DNA of 64,000 bases from Candidatus Thiodiazotropha sp. (ex Codakia rugifera) (GCA_025656675.1 JAHXHN010000008.1:1-64000), one strand, 5' to 3'. Shown: positions 7,618 through 19,184, counted from the first letter of the stretch. The notes: generated by a model from the letters alone, not told the origin. Translations and numbers: made by a program.

Positions 7618-9189
7618 ATGGAATGGTTTACTACAATGCCGTCACCCCTACAGCTCATCTTTGTATTGAGTCTGGTCGGTTTGGTACTCCTGGGTTGGGT
7701 GCTCTATTGGCTTGCACGTCTGCTCGATACCCAGCAGCGTGAGCAGTTGGCCAGGGTCCAGCACCAACAGGCACTACAAGAACTGATGCATGATCAGGAA
7801 CGCCGCTATGCCAGGGAGCAGAGCGAATTACGCGACCTGCTGACCGAGCGTATAGCCCGGGGTACCCTGGCGCAACAACGTCTGTTGCATGGCATGCAAC
7901 AGACCCAGATGGAACGCTCAGATAAGCTCTATCATGGTATGGAACGGCGCTTCGGGGAGATGCATCAGAACCTCTCGGACGATACGGGTCGCTTGCGTCT
8001 CGAGCTGTTGGAGCAATTCGAGGGGTTGAAAAAAACGGTTACAGAGAGCCTGGGAGATGGACGACTGCAGCAACAGGAGAAGATGGGTGAGCTGCGTGAA
8101 TCATTGGCCCAGTCACTGGTGCGTCACCGGGAGGCATTCGATGAACGCCAACTGGAAGCCATGCGACAGCAGCATGAGACGCTGCAGTCCGGTATGACCG
8201 AGGTGCGTAAGCAGGTGGCTGAGGCCCTGGTTCAGCATGCGGACAATCTGGGTAAACGGGTAGCCGGGTTGACTGAAACGACCGACCAGCGTCTCAAGGA
8301 GATTAGCGGGCAGGTAGAGAAACGTCTCAGTGAGGGCTTCGAAAAAACCACCGAGACCTTCAATCAGGTACTCACACACCTGACCCGTATCGACGAGGCG
8401 CAGAAAAAGATCACCGAGCTTTCTACCAATGTTGTCAGTCTACAAGAGGTGCTTTCGGATAAACGATCCCGTGGTGCTTTTGGCGAGGTGCAGCTGACAG
8501 CACTGGTGCGGAATGTGATGCCGGATTCCGGATTCGCCCTGCAACACACACTGAGCAATGGTCGGCGCGCAGATTGTGTCTTGTTCCTGCCGGATCCCAC
8601 CGGTAACGTGGTCATCGATTCCAAATTTCCATTGGAGTCCTATCAGCGCATGCTGGATGATCAACTTCCGGAATCGGAACGCAACCAGGCGCAGCGACAA
8701 TTCAGGATCGATATCAAGAAACATATGGACGATATAGCATCCCGTTATATCGTTCCTGGCGAAACCTCTGACGGTGCTGTGATGTTCATCCCGGCAGAGG
8801 CGGTATTCGCTGAAATCCATGCCCATTTTCCTGATCTGGTGGAAGAGGCGTTTCGGAAACGGGTCTGGCTGGTTTCGCCGACCACCATGATGGCCATTCT
8901 TACAACGGCAAGGGCGGTGCTGAAGGATGCAGCTACAAGGGAACAGGTACATATTATCCAGGAGCACCTGCGTGCCTTGTCGAAAGATTTCGGACGCTTT
9001 CAAAATCGCATGGACAATCTGGCGAGACACATTGGACAAGCGCATCAGGATGTCAGTGATGTGAACGTTTCCGCCCGTAAAATCAGCAACCGCTTCGAAA
9101 AGATCGAAAAGGTCGAACTGGACGAGGAGCAGGGGCCCGATCTGCCGGTCTTTCGCAAGGCTTCGTTGCAGGATGGAGAGGATAAGTAA
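7618..9189 (+). CDS. rmuC: DNA recombination protein RmuC
   Basis: An RmuC family protein of 523 residues that limits inversions and rearrangements at short inverted repeats in E. coli. One N-terminal membrane helix (LIFVLSLVGLVLLGWVLYWL) is followed by a long Gln/Glu/Arg-rich coiled coil (about residues 30-270). The predicted nuclease-like domain comes next (SRGAFGEVQLTALVRNVMP, VIDSKFPLESYQRM, GAVMFIPAEAVFAEIHA, VWLVSPTTMMAIL). ATG 7618 is chosen because upstream in-frame codons lie inside the divergent mtaB region. ATG 7636 is the alternative. Confidence 0.9.
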   Translation: MEWFTTMPSPLQLIFVLSLVGLVLLGWVLYWLARLLDTQQREQLARVQHQQALQELMHDQERRYAREQSELRDLLTERIARGTLAQQRLLHGMQQTQMERSDKLYHGMERRFGEMHQNLSDDTGRLRLELLEQFEGLKKTVTESLGDGRLQQQEKMGELRESLAQSLVRHREAFDERQLEAMRQQHETLQSGMTEVRKQVAEALVQHADNLGKRVAGLTETTDQRLKEISGQVEKRLSEGFEKTTETFNQVLTHLTRIDEAQKKITELSTNVVSLQEVLSDKRSRGAFGEVQLTALVRNVMPDSGFALQHTLSNGRRADCVLFLPDPTGNVVIDSKFPLESYQRMLDDQLPESERNQAQRQFRIDIKKHMDDIASRYIVPGETSDGAVMFIPAEAVFAEIHAHFPDLVEEAFRKRVWLVSPTTMMAILTTARAVLKDAATREQVHIIQEHLRALSKDFGRFQNRMDNLARHIGQAHQDVSDVNVSARKISNRFEKIEKVELDEEQGPDLPVFRKASLQDGEDK

Positions 9190-9276
9190 TTTAATTACTC
9201 CTCATTTTTGGGCTATATCCGGGTAGCGGTTGGATTGGATAGTGACCATCTGGAAACACACGCTTTAATGAATTCA

Positions 9277-9339
9277 TGTCATCCCGGCGAGGGCTGGGAT
9301 TCAATGAAGTACTGGATTTAGGCCTTCGCCGGAATGACA
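9277..9339. repeat. REP-like inverted repeat of the GTCAT-CCGGCGA type
   Basis: TGTCATCCCGGCGAGGGC (9277-9294) faces GCCTTCGCCGGAATGACA (9322-9339), an almost perfect inverted repeat around a 27-base centre containing GGATT-type sequence. Similar extragenic palindromes with a GTCATTCCGGCGAA core are widespread in proteobacterial genomes. It lies between convergent rmuC and the thioesterase gene, the usual place for such elements. No second copy was seen in the window. Confidence 0.75.
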
Positions 9340-9366
9340 AGTGCTATCGTTTCCGGAGACGCTGCA

Positions 9367-9717
9367 CTATACAGGCAGCTTACGACCGTCACCATCAAGG
9401 TTTACATAGGTGATGGTGGTAGTGAATACATTTTCCTCAGTGCCGCTATTAGGATCATCCGCATAGACTTTTGCCTGGTATCTCACCGATGTATGGCCTT
9501 TTCTGAGCTGCTGTACATCGAAACGGAGAATGGTCCCTTCTCTGACACTTCGATGAAACTCCACTCTATCCATGCCAATGGTTACGAAATGACATCCTGG
9601 GAAGTCATGTACCGCAGCAATCCAGGCGTATTCATCCACCCATTTGAGCAGGTTACCTCCAAACAGATACCCATACTGGTTCAGATGCTGTGGCAGCACC
9701 AGTTTATGATTTTCCAT
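9367..9717 (-). CDS. Hotdog-fold acyl-CoA thioesterase
   Basis: A short single-domain acyl-CoA thioesterase of about 116 residues in the YciA/BACH family, hydrolysing acyl-CoA to free acid and CoA in the cytoplasm. The core NQYGYLFGGNLLKWVDEYA is the diagnostic hotdog motif with the catalytic Asp/Glu, and the later FHRSVREGTILRFD and TTTITYVNLD match the beta strands. Start ATG 9717 gives MENHKLVLPQHLNQYG; an upstream in-frame start at 9741 would overlap the preceding gene. It starts four bases after the NTF2-like gene stops, so the two form an operon. The chain-length preference is not visible. Confidence 0.82.
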   Translation of the reverse strand: MENHKLVLPQHLNQYGYLFGGNLLKWVDEYAWIAAVHDFPGCHFVTIGMDRVEFHRSVREGTILRFDVQQLRKGHTSVRYQAKVYADDPNSGTEENVFTTTITYVNLDGDGRKLPV

Positions 9718-9721
9718 TACG

Positions 9722-10132
9722 TTACACCGCACCGGGCACATGCAGGCCCGGTGGGGGTGGTGTGGGTGAGTTCTGATGCATCAGCAGTTGCCAGCCCTGG
9801 TCACTTTTGCGATAGACATTCGTCGCATAGACAGGAGTGGGTGGTTGCCCGGATGAACTGACTTTCTCCTCAACCAGGTGGATGGCCAGTCTGCCGGTTT
9901 CAATCCAGTGCAGATGCCTGATCTCAATTTCAAGGGTGATATCCCCTTTGAACAGAGGTTCCCAGAGTGTGCGGATACCTTCCGCTCCGCGCTGGGCCGG
10001 CATCATAGGCAGCAGGCAGAGAATGTCATCGCTGCTTTCCCAGACTGACATCAAGGCCTCCAGATCTCTCTCTTCAATAGCGTCGTAGTAGGCATCTTCC
10101 GCATCTTGGGGCGTGAGGTGAGTATTTGGCAT
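9722..10132 (-). CDS. SnoaL/NTF2-like fold protein
   Basis: A protein of 136 residues with a SnoaL-like pattern: an N-terminal helix (AEDAYYDAIEERDLEALMSVW), then SSDDILCLLPMMPAQRGAEGIRTLWEPLF and alternating strands ending in GWQLLMHQNSP. Members of this family are often annotated as ketosteroid-isomerase-like or DUF4440 proteins, and many have no known substrate. It precedes the thioesterase gene by four bases and is probably co-translated with it. The Pro-rich C-terminus (TPPPPGLHVPGAV) is a tail outside the domain. No specific reaction can be assigned. Confidence 0.75.
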   Translation of the reverse strand: MPNTHLTPQDAEDAYYDAIEERDLEALMSVWESSDDILCLLPMMPAQRGAEGIRTLWEPLFKGDITLEIEIRHLHWIETGRLAIHLVEEKVSSSGQPPTPVYATNVYRKSDQGWQLLMHQNSPTPPPPGLHVPGAV

Positions 10133-10353
10133 GAATGGCTATCCAGGTTGATTAGGTATGGGTGAAGCGCCATTCTATAAGCATTGGCCGATAGATCGAA
10201 ATAGCAGATTGTCTTCCAATGATTTTATGGTAAGTCACCGATGGGTGCCTGTTTCAGTTGTTTGGGAGAGTAAGTGGCACCAGGCATATTCACTAACTGT
10301 TCCGCTTTCCGTATCATCTGGCCAACTTTTTCAACCAAGTCGTACCCGAATAG

Positions 10354-12606
10354 ATGATTGACCGCATTGATCAAAGCTTTGAAGGGATAGAGCAGGTTCC
10401 GCTCAGCCAGTTTACGGAGAGCGCCTATCTGAACTACTCCATGTATGTCATTCTCGATCGGGCCTTGCCAAATATTGGTGATGGCCTGAAGCCGGTCCAG
10501 CGCCGCATCGTCTATGCGATGTCTGAGCTGGGGCTCAGCGCAAACGCCAAATTCAAGAAATCCGCCCGCACCGTCGGTGATGTACTTGGTAAATTCCATC
10601 CCCATGGCGATACAGCCTGCTACGAGGCTATGGTGTTGATGGCCCAGAGTTTCTCATACCGCTACCCGTTGGTGGACGGACAGGGTAACTGGGGCTCACC
10701 GGATGACCCTAAATCCTTTGCGGCAATGCGCTATACCGAGTCGAAGCTGACCGCCTATGCACAACTGTTGCTCTCGGAGCTGGGCCAGGGGACAGTGGAT
10801 TGGGTACCGAATTTCGACGGTACTCTTCGTGAGCCTACTATCCTGCCTGCCAGGCTCCCGAATGTATTATTGAATGGTACGTCGGGTATCGCAGTAGGCA
10901 TGGCAACAGATATCCCACCCCACAATCTGCGGGAAGTGACTAATGCCTGCATCCATCTGCTGGAATCACCAAAGGCGACTCTGGCCGATTTGCTGACCTA
11001 TGTGCAGGGGCCGGATTATCCGACTGAAGCGGAGATCATTACCCCGCAAGAAGAGTTGCTCAAGCTTTATCAAACCGGTCATGGTTCCATCCGTATGCGT
11101 GCCTGCTATGAACGGGAGAATGGCGATATTATTGTCACCGCACTACCGCACCAGGTATCGGGTGCAAAGGTGTTGGAGCAGATTGCCGCACAGATGCAGA
11201 GCAAAAAACTGCCGATGGTCGAGGACTTGCGGGATGAGTCGGATCATGAAAATCCGACCCGGCTGGTCATTGTCCCTCGCTCCAATCGGGTAGACGTGGA
11301 GCGTGTCATGTCCCATCTCTTCGCTACCACCGATCTGGAGCGAACCTACCGGGTCAATATCAACTTGATCGGTATTGATGGCAGGCCGGCGGTGAAGGAT
11401 CTGCTGTCACTGCTCAAGGAGTGGCTCAGTTTCCGTACAGAAACAGTTCGCAAGCGTCTTCAGTATCGCCTGGATCAGGTGCTTGATCGGTTGCACATCC
11501 TGCAGGGTCTGATGATCGCCTACCTCAATATCGACGAAGTGATTGCCATCATTCGCTATGAGGAGGATCCCAAGACAGAGTTGATGAAACGGTTCTCGCT
11601 CTCTGAGATGCAGGCCGAGGCGATCCTCAATCTGCGTCTGCGTCACCTTGCCAAGCTGGAAGAGATGAAGATTCGTGGAGAACAGGATGAACTGGAGAAG
11701 GAGCGTAAATCGCTGGAGTTGATTCTCGGTTCCAACCAGCGCCTGCGTACTCTGATTCGTAAGGAACTCAAGGCCGATGCTGAACAGTATGGGGATGATC
11801 GCCGTTCCCCTATTGTTGAGCGAGCATCCGCAGAGGCACTGGCAGAGACTGACTTGACGCCAAGCGAGGCCGTAACTGTGGTACTTTCCGAAAAGGGCTG
11901 GGCGCGTGCTGCCAAAGGGCATGATATTGATCCTACCACGCTCAACTACCGGGCCGGTGATGGCTTTCTTGCCGCAGCACGTCTGCGTAGTAATCAGCAG
12001 GCGGTTTTTATCGATTCCAACGGCCGCAGTTACTCCCTGTTGGCGCATACACTACCATCGGCACGCAGTCAGGGTGAGCCTCTGACGGGTCGTTTGTCAC
12101 CTGCAGCAGGGGCGACCTTCTGTGCTGCGGTCGGAGGCGACACGGGCGGTGAATATCTGCTTGCCTCGGATGCTGGGTATGGTTTTCGTGTCAGGTTGGC
12201 GGATATGCTGGCTAAAAACAAATCGGGTAAGGCGTTGCTCTCCCTACCCAAGGGGGCTCGGGTACTAACCCCGGTTTCGATCATCGATACTAACCATGAT
12301 CGGGTGGTAGCGATCTCCAATGAGGGACGTATGCTGGTCTTTCCTGTCACCGAGTTGCCGCAGTTAGCCCGGGGCAAAGGCAATAAAATCATCAGTATTC
12401 CTCCAAAAAGAGTGACTTCCAGAGAGGAATTCGTTGTCGCACTGGCCGTTGTGCCACAGGGGGGGAGTCTGACTGCTCATGCGGGTAAGCGTTATATCGT
12501 GCTTAAACCCTCGGATCTAGACAATTACCAGGGTGAGCGGGGGCGGCGTGGTGGCAAACTTCCCCGGGGTTTTCAGCGAGTCGACCGGGTCGAAGTGAGT
12601 GAGTGA
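10354..12606 (+). CDS. parC: DNA topoisomerase IV subunit A
   Basis: A type IIA topoisomerase breakage-reunion subunit of 750 residues, the usual ParC length. With ParE (not in the window) it decatenates replicated chromosomes. The N-terminal [20 protein letters not shown] and [14 protein letters not shown] are typical, and the catalytic Tyr lies in AMRYTESKL. The quinolone-determining stretch [13 protein letters not shown] has Thr where E. coli ParC has Ser80. The C-terminal pinwheel domain follows (from about residue 500). The start ATG at 10354 has a weak ribosome site. The short C-terminus and absence of GyrA boxes favour ParC over GyrA. Confidence 0.95.
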   Translation: MIDRIDQSFEGIEQVPLSQFTESAYLNYSMYVILDRALPNIGDGLKPVQRRIVYAMSELGLSANAKFKKSARTVGDVLGKFHPHGDTACYEAMVLMAQSFSYRYPLVDGQGNWGSPDDPKSFAAMRYTESKLTAYAQLLLSELGQGTVDWVPNFDGTLREPTILPARLPNVLLNGTSGIAVGMATDIPPHNLREVTNACIHLLESPKATLADLLTYVQGPDYPTEAEIITPQEELLKLYQTGHGSIRMRACYERENGDIIVTALPHQVSGAKVLEQIAAQMQSKKLPMVEDLRDESDHENPTRLVIVPRSNRVDVERVMSHLFATTDLERTYRVNINLIGIDGRPAVKDLLSLLKEWLSFRTETVRKRLQYRLDQVLDRLHILQGLMIAYLNIDEVIAIIRYEEDPKTELMKRFSLSEMQAEAILNLRLRHLAKLEEMKIRGEQDELEKERKSLELILGSNQRLRTLIRKELKADAEQYGDDRRSPIVERASAEALAETDLTPSEAVTVVLSEKGWARAAKGHDIDPTTLNYRAGDGFLAAARLRSNQQAVFIDSNGRSYSLLAHTLPSARSQGEPLTGRLSPAAGATFCAAVGGDTGGEYLLASDAGYGFRVRLADMLAKNKSGKALLSLPKGARVLTPVSIIDTNHDRVVAISNEGRMLVFPVTELPQLARGKGNKIISIPPKRVTSREEFVVALAVVPQGGSLTAHAGKRYIVLKPSDLDNYQGERGRRGGKLPRGFQRVDRVEVSE

Positions 12607-12727
12607 GGACGTACATTTTGGCCGATTTCATGATTAAGGCGCGATTGACGTGGAGACTTGTTCCATTCATCGTTATAATGGTGAGTTCACAGCTAGGCAA
12701 TGGCGACTATTCGCCACCAGGCTGATA

Positions 12728-12813
<86 letters not shown>

Positions 12814-12907
12814 TTTTCCCCTGGTAATTGCCAACCGCAGTTTTCAGGATAATTTCCAGTCTTTTTACATTGAGCTAATGGCAGAACGGGCTGTCAGGAG
12901 AGGAATA

Positions 12908-14194
12908 ATGCAAGTTTCGGTGGAATCGGGAGAAGGGCTTGAGCGACGTCTTACCGTCGAATTGCCAGCTGAGCAGGTCGAAGTGGAAGTCACCAAGCGT
13001 CTGAAGCAAATTGGCCGAACCGCCAAACTGGATGGCTTCCGTCCTGGCAAAGTGCCAATGAACATGTTGCGCCGCAATTACGGTGGACAGGTTCTGCAGG
13101 AGGTCTATGGCCAAATGATCGAGACCAGTTACCAGGAGGCGATTCAGCAAGAGAAACTGCATCCTGCCGGGATGCCGAAGATCGAGCCGAAAGAGGCGAC
13201 AGAAGAGGGACTGTTCAGTTATGTGGCAACTTTGGAGATTATGCCCGAAGTCGAATTGGCCAAGCTTGAGGGCGAGATAAAGCGTCCTGTCGCAGAAGTC
13301 GGTGATCAGGATATTGATGCCATGATTAAGAAACTGCGCAAACAGAAGGCAACCTGGAACAGTGTGGAGCGCGCTGCCGAAGAGGGGGATCAGGTCAAGA
13401 TAAACTTCAAGGGAACGGTAGATGGTGAGGCCTTTGAAGGCGGCAGTGCTGAAGACGTTGACCTTGTACTCGGTTCAAAACGCATGATCGATGGCTTTGA
13501 GAGTGGCTTGGTTGGCATGGTCAAAGAGGAAAAACGCAGCATCGATCTGAAATTCCCCGACGAATACCAGGTAGAAGCGCTGGCTGGTAAGCCTGTAACG
13601 TTTGAAGTGGAGGTCAATGAGGTCTCTGAGGAGATACTGCCCTCACTCGACGATGATTTTGCCAAGGATTTTGGTACAGATGGTGGGGTGGACAAGCTGA
13701 AGACGGATATTCGTGAAAACATGGAAAGGGAACTTGACCAGCGAATCAAGTCCAAGATCAAGAGCCAGGCAATGGATCTGATCTATCAATTGAACAAAAT
13801 CGATCTTCCTAATGCCTTGATAGAAGAGGAGATTGAGGCACTGCGTAAGCAAGCGCGGGAACAGATGGGGCAGGGTGCCGGTAGTTTCGAACTACCCCGT
13901 GAGATGTTTGAGGAGCAGGCGAAACGGCGTGTGACCCTGGGCTTGGTTATCGGAGAAATCATTAAACAAAATGATATTCAGGTCGATAATGATCGTGTAC
14001 GCAAGACAATCGAAGAGTTTGCAGCCAGTTATGAGCAGCCTGAAGAAGTCGTCAAATACTATTACGCCAATCAGCAGCAGCTGGCATCGGTACAGAACGT
14101 TGTACTCGAAGATCAGATCGTCGATTGGGTCATGGATCAGGCTACGGTATCGGACGAGCAGACCACTTTTGCAGCATTAACAGAGCAGGGTTGA
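12908..14194 (+). CDS. tig: Trigger factor
   Basis: The ribosome-bound chaperone and peptidyl-prolyl isomerase that meets nascent chains. It has 428 residues, a normal length. The N-terminal ribosome-binding part includes [19 protein letters not shown], close to the GFRxGKxP signature. The FKBP-like domain includes [21 protein letters not shown], and a helical C-terminal chaperone region follows. Start ATG 12908 has a good AGAGGAAT site; an upstream in-frame ATG at 12878 would add ten residues not typical of the family. It heads the conserved block tig-clpP-clpX-lon. Confidence 0.95.
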   Translation: MQVSVESGEGLERRLTVELPAEQVEVEVTKRLKQIGRTAKLDGFRPGKVPMNMLRRNYGGQVLQEVYGQMIETSYQEAIQQEKLHPAGMPKIEPKEATEEGLFSYVATLEIMPEVELAKLEGEIKRPVAEVGDQDIDAMIKKLRKQKATWNSVERAAEEGDQVKINFKGTVDGEAFEGGSAEDVDLVLGSKRMIDGFESGLVGMVKEEKRSIDLKFPDEYQVEALAGKPVTFEVEVNEVSEEILPSLDDDFAKDFGTDGGVDKLKTDIRENMERELDQRIKSKIKSQAMDLIYQLNKIDLPNALIEEEIEALRKQAREQMGQGAGSFELPREMFEEQAKRRVTLGLVIGEIIKQNDIQVDNDRVRKTIEEFAASYEQPEEVVKYYYANQQQLASVQNVVLEDQIVDWVMDQATVSDEQTTFAALTEQG

Positions 14195-14214
14195 TTTCTG
14201 AGGTAATGAAACTA

Positions 14215-14853
14215 ATGAACGAAAGATTCCAATCAGGCATGCCGGATGCAAATAATCTTGGCCTGGTTCCAATCGTCATAGAGCAGACCGCCAGGGGCGA
14301 ACGCTCTTTCGATATCTACTCCAGGCTACTCAAGGAACGGGTCATCTTTCTGGTTGGGCCGGTGGAAGACCATATGGCCAACCTGGTAGTTGCACAATTG
14401 CTGTTTCTGGAGTCTGAGAATCCGGACAAGGATATCCATCTTTATATCAATTCACCGGGTGGATCTGTGACAGCAGGTCTCTCAATCTACGATACCATGC
14501 AGTTCATACGTCCTGACGTCAGCACCATGTGCATCGGTCAGGCAGCCAGTATGGGAGCGTTGTTACTGACCGGCGGTGCGAAGGGTAAGCGCTATTGTGT
14601 ACCTAATTCACGGATGATGATTCATCAGCCGCTGGGTGGTTTTCAAGGGCAGGCCTCAGATATCGAGATTCATGCAAAAGAGATTCTACAGATACGTGAG
14701 CGCTTGAATACCATTCTGGCTCTGCATACGGGACAGACCCTGGAGAGGATTGCTGAGGATACCGAGCGGGATAACTTCATGAGTGGTGAAGACTCGGTAG
14801 CTTATGGTTTGATTGACACTGTTTTGACCAATCGCGAAGGTGTTGAGAAGTAA
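14215..14853 (+). CDS. clpP: ATP-dependent Clp protease proteolytic subunit
   Basis: The serine protease subunit that forms the 14-mer barrel used by ClpX. It has 212 residues from ATG 14215, chosen because GAGG at 14200-14203 is 11 bases away; ATG 14206 would leave only two. The catalytic Ser is in GQAASMGA, the His in MMIHQPLGG, and the Asp follows in the [12 protein letters not shown] region. It lies 20 bases after tig and 144 bases before clpX, so it is likely part of the tig-clpP-clpX transcript. Confidence 0.96.
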   Translation: MNERFQSGMPDANNLGLVPIVIEQTARGERSFDIYSRLLKERVIFLVGPVEDHMANLVVAQLLFLESENPDKDIHLYINSPGGSVTAGLSIYDTMQFIRPDVSTMCIGQAASMGALLLTGGAKGKRYCVPNSRMMIHQPLGGFQGQASDIEIHAKEILQIRERLNTILALHTGQTLERIAEDTERDNFMSGEDSVAYGLIDTVLTNREGVEK

Positions 14854-14997
14854 ATAACCAGTTTCAGGAAGCGGTTGAAGCATGCGAAGGATGGCCTGAT
14901 ACTCATGTCAGAGTTTAATGACTCTATCCTTGCCATCTATGCGCAGTTGGATATGATTGGGTTAAAGCAGGTTGATTACGGCTTGGAGGAGTGAGAT

Positions 14998-16272
14998 ATG
15001 GGCAGTGACAAGAGCGGAAAAGGTGACGACGGCAAGCTGCTGTATTGCTCCTTTTGCGGCAAGAGTCAGCACGAGGTACGTAAACTAATTGCCGGTCCCT
15101 CCGTCTTTATCTGTGATGAATGTGTCGAACTCTGCAATGATATTATCCGCGAGGAGATGCAGGACCCCGGGGAAGAGAATGTCAATAAGCTTCCCAAGCC
15201 GCATGAGATAAAAAAGACGCTTGATCAGTATGTTATAGGTCAGCAGAGAGCAAAAAAGGTACTCTCTGTCGCGGTATACAATCACTACAAGCGGCTCGAT
15301 GCCATCGGTAAAGAGAGTGAGGTCGAGCTGGCAAAATCGAATATCCTCCTGATCGGCCCCACCGGTTCGGGTAAAACCCTGCTGGCTGAAACCCTGGCAC
15401 GACTTCTGAATGTACCTTTCACCATCGCTGACGCCACTACCCTCACTGAGGCGGGTTATGTCGGTGAAGATGTGGAGAACATCATTCAAAAGTTACTGCA
15501 AAAATGTGACTACGATGTGGAAAAGGCCCAGACGGGCATAGTCTACATCGATGAAATCGATAAAATTTCCAGAAAATCTGACAATCCCTCCATTACTCGC
15601 GATGTTTCAGGTGAGGGTGTACAGCAAGCCTTGCTGAAGTTGATTGAAGGGACAGTGGCCTCGGTGCCTCCCCAAGGCGGTCGTAAACATCCTCAACAGG
15701 AGTTTCTACAGGTTAATACCTCGAATATCCTGTTTATCGTAGGCGGTGCCTTCGCGGGGCTTGAAAAGGTCATCAAGGATCGATCTGAAAAGGGTGGCAT
15801 TGGCTTTTCGGCTGAGGTGAAGAGTAAGGATGATTCTCGCTCAGTGGGTGACATCATTGTCGATGTTGAACCCGAGGATCTTATCAAATACGGGCTGATT
15901 CCCGAGTTTGTGGGGCGTCTGCCAGTGGTTGCAACGCTGCAAGAGCTGGATGAGGGTTCACTGGTCAAGATACTTACAGAACCGAAGAATGCCCTGACCA
16001 AGCAGTATGGTCGTCTCTTCGAGATGGAGGGTTGCGAGCTGGAGATTCGCGAAGATGCACTCCGGTCCATTGCCCGTAAGGCTATGTTGCGCAAGACGGG
16101 TGCGCGAGGGCTAAGGACAATTCTGGAGCAAGTGCTGCTGGATACCATGTATGACCTTCCCTCCATGGATGAAGTAGCGAAAGTCGTAGTGGATGCTGCT
16201 GTGATCGCTGGTGAGTCAGATCCGCTGATGATCTATGAAAACAGCGACAAGCAAATTGCTGCGTCTGACTAG
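14998..16272 (+). CDS. clpX: ATP-dependent Clp protease ATP-binding subunit ClpX
   Basis: The AAA+ unfoldase that delivers substrates to ClpP. It has 424 residues. The N-terminal zinc-binding domain shows CSFCGK and CDECVELC (four Cys). Walker A is GPTGSGKT, Walker B is IVYIDEIDK, and the IGF-type ClpP-contact loop is seen as [11 protein letters not shown] strong GGAGG-type site (GGAGGAG at 14984-14994 region) precedes ATG 14998. In this order in gammaproteobacteria it is usually co-transcribed with clpP. Confidence 0.96.
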   Translation: MGSDKSGKGDDGKLLYCSFCGKSQHEVRKLIAGPSVFICDECVELCNDIIREEMQDPGEENVNKLPKPHEIKKTLDQYVIGQQRAKKVLSVAVYNHYKRLDAIGKESEVELAKSNILLIGPTGSGKTLLAETLARLLNVPFTIADATTLTEAGYVGEDVENIIQKLLQKCDYDVEKAQTGIVYIDEIDKISRKSDNPSITRDVSGEGVQQALLKLIEGTVASVPPQGGRKHPQQEFLQVNTSNILFIVGGAFAGLEKVIKDRSEKGGIGFSAEVKSKDDSRSVGDIIVDVEPEDLIKYGLIPEFVGRLPVVATLQELDEGSLVKILTEPKNALTKQYGRLFEMEGCELEIREDALRSIARKAMLRKTGARGLRTILEQVLLDTMYDLPSMDEVAKVVVDAAVIAGESDPLMIYENSDKQIAASD

Positions 16273-16406
16273 TTACTGCATCTGTTCAAGCTGCAATGCC
16301 CGGTTGCAGATAATACGATTATCGATTATTACCTGAAGTGTCGGCTATCTCATTGAATGGAAGGTAAATCTGTCATTTGTTCGCTAAATACCCGTTGCAT
16401 ATTGGG

Positions 16407-16435
16407 CTTGAAAGATCTAGCCTCCGTCCTTATAT
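16407..16435 (+). promoter_or_regulatory. Candidate heat-shock (sigma-32-like) promoter of lon
   Basis: CTTGAAA at 16407-16413 matches the sigma-32 -35 box exactly. It is followed after 14 bases by CCTTATAT (16428-16435), an imperfect match to the CCCCATNT -10. It lies about 130 bases before lon in the 296-base clpX-lon gap, which holds no gene. lon is a sigma-32 target in E. coli. Confidence 0.45.
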
Positions 16436-16568
16436 AGAGAATCTATCCGGTTTGTAGATCCGGATTGGACATACCTACCCACACTAAAATCAAATCCCTG
16501 TACTGACTCTGTCATACCTGCGGTTGAAGTTTTTTGAGCAGTGACGCTGCCAAACGAGGATAATTTTT

Positions 16569-19022
16569 ATGGGCCAAGAGTACTCAGAATCCACGAAGAC
16601 GATTCCCCAGAACAACGTTGTGCCTGTTCTACCGCTACGTGACGTGGTTGTCTATCCACATATGGTCATTCCTCTGTTTGTTGGGCGTGACAAGTCTATT
16701 CAGGCGCTTGACTCGGCCATGCAGAGTAATAAGCAGATTCTGCTTGCTGCGCAGAAGAGTGCCGATGTGGATGATCCAGACGTCAGCGACATGTACGCTA
16801 TCGGTACCCTGGCTAATATCCTGCAACTGCTTAAGTTGCCTGATGGCACTGTCAAAGTGCTGGTGGAGGGTGGCGAGAGGGCACGTATCACCGAGTTCAT
16901 CGACACCGATGAGTTTTTTACTGCCAGGCTTGAAACCCTGACTGATTCACTTGACGTAGCTGGACGTGAAAGTGAAGTGTTGATGCGTTCTGCAACTAAC
17001 CTATTTGATCAGTATGTGAAACTGAACAAAAAAGTACCGCCTGAAGTACTGACTTCACTCTCCAGTATCGATGACCCAAGTCGTCTAGCAGATACCATTG
17101 CTGCACACATGTCGCTGAAATTGGAAGAGAAACAGCAAGTCCTCGAAATGCCCAACGTGCGTGAACGCCTGGAACACCTGATGGGGCTGATGGAAGGGGA
17201 AAACGATATCCTGCAGATGGAGAAGCGTATTCGAGGTCGTGTTAAGCGCCAGATGGAGAAAAATCAGCGCGAGTACTATTTGAATGAACAGATGAAGGCG
17301 ATCCAGAAAGAGTTGGGCGAAATGGACGATGCGCCTAATGAAATAGAGGACCTGGCGAAAAAGATTGAAACAGTGGGTATGACCAAAGAGGCCAAGGACA
17401 AGGCAGCCAATGAGTTGAATAAGCTTAAGTTGATGTCACCCATGTCAGCGGAAGCAACGGTGGTCCGTAACTATATCGATACACTGGTGGGATTACCCTG
17501 GAAGAAACGTTCTAAAATACGCAACGATATCGGTGCTGCTGAAGCCGTCTTGGATGAAGATCACTACGGTCTTGAGAAGGTCAAGGAACGCATTCTTGAA
17601 TACCTCGCGGTTCAGCAACGGGTACGCAAGCTGAAAGGGCCTATTCTCTGCCTGGTGGGCCCTCCTGGTGTGGGCAAGACCTCATTAGGCCAGTCTATTG
17701 CACGTGCCACCAACCGTAAGTTTACTCGTATGGCCTTGGGCGGTGTGCGAGATGAAGCCGAAATTCGTGGGCATAGACGTACCTATATAGGTGCACTGCC
17801 CGGAAAGATCATCAATAACCTGAGCAAGGTGAAGACCCGAAACCCTCTGTTTCTGTTGGACGAGATCGATAAGATGGCGATGGATTTCCGTGGTGATCCG
17901 GCATCAGCCTTGTTGGAGGTGCTCGATCCTGAGCAGAACCATACATTCAATGATCATTACCTTGAAGTTGATTTTGATCTCTCTGAGGTGATGTTTGTAG
18001 CGACCGCCAATACATTGAATATTCCTGCCGCACTGCTTGATCGTATGGAAGTGATCAGGCTGTCGGGCTATACCGAAGATGAGAAGGTCAACATTGCCGA
18101 ACGCTATCTGGTGCGTAAACAGATGGAAAACAATGGCCTGAAACCGGATGAACTGATTATTCGTGAGGCTGCGATTCGTGACATGGTCCGCTATTACACT
18201 CGAGAGGCGGGTGTGCGTAATCTGGAACGTGAGATCGCCAAGGTCAGCCGCAAAGTGGTGAAAGAGATCCTTTTAAAGAAACCTAAGGGTAAGATCACGA
18301 TCACACCAAAGCGTCTGGAGGACTACTTAGGTGTGCAACGCTTCCGCTATGGACGCGCCGATGAGCATGATCAGGTCGGGCAGGTTACCGGTTTGGCCTG
18401 GACAGAGGTCGGTGGTGAACTGCTTCATATTGAAGCGGCGCTGATGCCGGGCAAAGGACGACTTAGCCATACGGGCCAACTGGGTGAGGTTATGCAGGAG
18501 TCTATCCAGGCAGCCATGACCGTTGTCAGAAGTCGTGCCGATTCACTGGCATTGGAGGAAGATTTCCACCAAAAATGTGATGTTCATATCCATGTGCCTG
18601 AGGGAGCGACGCCGAAAGATGGTCCAAGTGCCGGTGTGGGTATGTGTACCAGCCTGGTTTCTGCCCTGACGAAAATTCCTGTCAGAGCTGATGTGGCGAT
18701 GACCGGTGAAATCACACTTCGCGGTGAAGTTTTACCCATCGGTGGACTTAAGGAGAAACTGCTCGCTGCCCATCGTGGGGGTATAGCTACGGTCATCATT
18801 CCTGAAGAAAATGAACGTGATCTGGTTGATATCCCTAAGAATATCAAACAAAATCTTGATATTAGACCTGTTCGCTGGATTGACGAGGTGTTGCAGATTG
18901 CCCTCAAAGAGGTGCCGCACCCGAAGGATGCCAAACCGACTACAACTACGTCGAGGAAGCGTAGCGAGAAAAGCGACAGCGAAGAAACCAAGAAACGTGG
19001 AGGGGCTCCTACGAAGCATTAA
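16569..19022 (+). CDS. lon: Lon ATP-dependent protease
   Basis: The cytoplasmic AAA+ serine protease that degrades misfolded and regulatory proteins. It has 817 residues, slightly longer than E. coli Lon (784) because of a basic, Ser/Thr/Lys-rich tail. The N-terminal LAN domain has [20 protein letters not shown]. Walker A is GPPGVGKT, and Walker B is in [11 protein letters not shown]. The catalytic Ser is in [11 protein letters not shown] and the Lys in [22 protein letters not shown] site precedes ATG 16569. It is followed by hupB, as in E. coli. Confidence 0.97.
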   Translation: MGQEYSESTKTIPQNNVVPVLPLRDVVVYPHMVIPLFVGRDKSIQALDSAMQSNKQILLAAQKSADVDDPDVSDMYAIGTLANILQLLKLPDGTVKVLVEGGERARITEFIDTDEFFTARLETLTDSLDVAGRESEVLMRSATNLFDQYVKLNKKVPPEVLTSLSSIDDPSRLADTIAAHMSLKLEEKQQVLEMPNVRERLEHLMGLMEGENDILQMEKRIRGRVKRQMEKNQREYYLNEQMKAIQKELGEMDDAPNEIEDLAKKIETVGMTKEAKDKAANELNKLKLMSPMSAEATVVRNYIDTLVGLPWKKRSKIRNDIGAAEAVLDEDHYGLEKVKERILEYLAVQQRVRKLKGPILCLVGPPGVGKTSLGQSIARATNRKFTRMALGGVRDEAEIRGHRRTYIGALPGKIINNLSKVKTRNPLFLLDEIDKMAMDFRGDPASALLEVLDPEQNHTFNDHYLEVDFDLSEVMFVATANTLNIPAALLDRMEVIRLSGYTEDEKVNIAERYLVRKQMENNGLKPDELIIREAAIRDMVRYYTREAGVRNLEREIAKVSRKVVKEILLKKPKGKITITPKRLEDYLGVQRFRYGRADEHDQVGQVTGLAWTEVGGELLHIEAALMPGKGRLSHTGQLGEVMQESIQAAMTVVRSRADSLALEEDFHQKCDVHIHVPEGATPKDGPSAGVGMCTSLVSALTKIPVRADVAMTGEITLRGEVLPIGGLKEKLLAAHRGGIATVIIPEENERDLVDIPKNIKQNLDIRPVRWIDEVLQIALKEVPHPKDAKPTTTTSRKRSEKSDSEETKKRGGAPTKH

Positions 19023-19028
19023 CATCAC

Positions 19029-19069
19029 AAGCTACGGTTATTGTATGAAAACAACAGTGGCCGTAGCTT
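19029..19069 (+). terminator. Hairpin after lon, overlapping the hupB promoter
   Basis: AAGCTACGG (19029-19037) pairs perfectly with CCGTAGCTT (19061-19069). The inner TTGT and ACAA can add four pairs. It starts seven bases after the lon stop. There is no T-tract; its right arm runs into the TTGACA of the hupB promoter, so it may act as attenuator or structural element rather than a classic terminator. Confidence 0.4.
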
Positions 19070-19096
19070 GACAGGGTTTCTGGCACCCGGTATAAA
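19068..19096 (+). promoter_or_regulatory. Strong sigma-70 promoter of hupB
   Basis: TTGACA (19068-19073), a 17-base spacer, and TATAAA (19091-19096): a near-consensus housekeeping promoter about 90 bases before hupB. The expected start of transcription is near 19103. It fits the high expression known for HU. Confidence 0.75.
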
Positions 19097-19184
19097 TTCT
19101 GGCGTTTCACGCTCCAATTGAGTTATAACACAACACTTCTCGTGGCGGTCATTCCGCCAAGATCATCAAAGGGGATCATTATTA

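Noticed and set aside
9334-9861. 175-codon plus-strand ORF over the thioesterase and NTF2-like genes
   Set aside because: It is antisense to two recognisable genes and has no domain of its own.
14905-14994. 29-codon ORF ending just before clpX
   Set aside because: No ribosome site, very short, and its end coincides with the clpX ribosome site. Possibly a leader, but not supportable.
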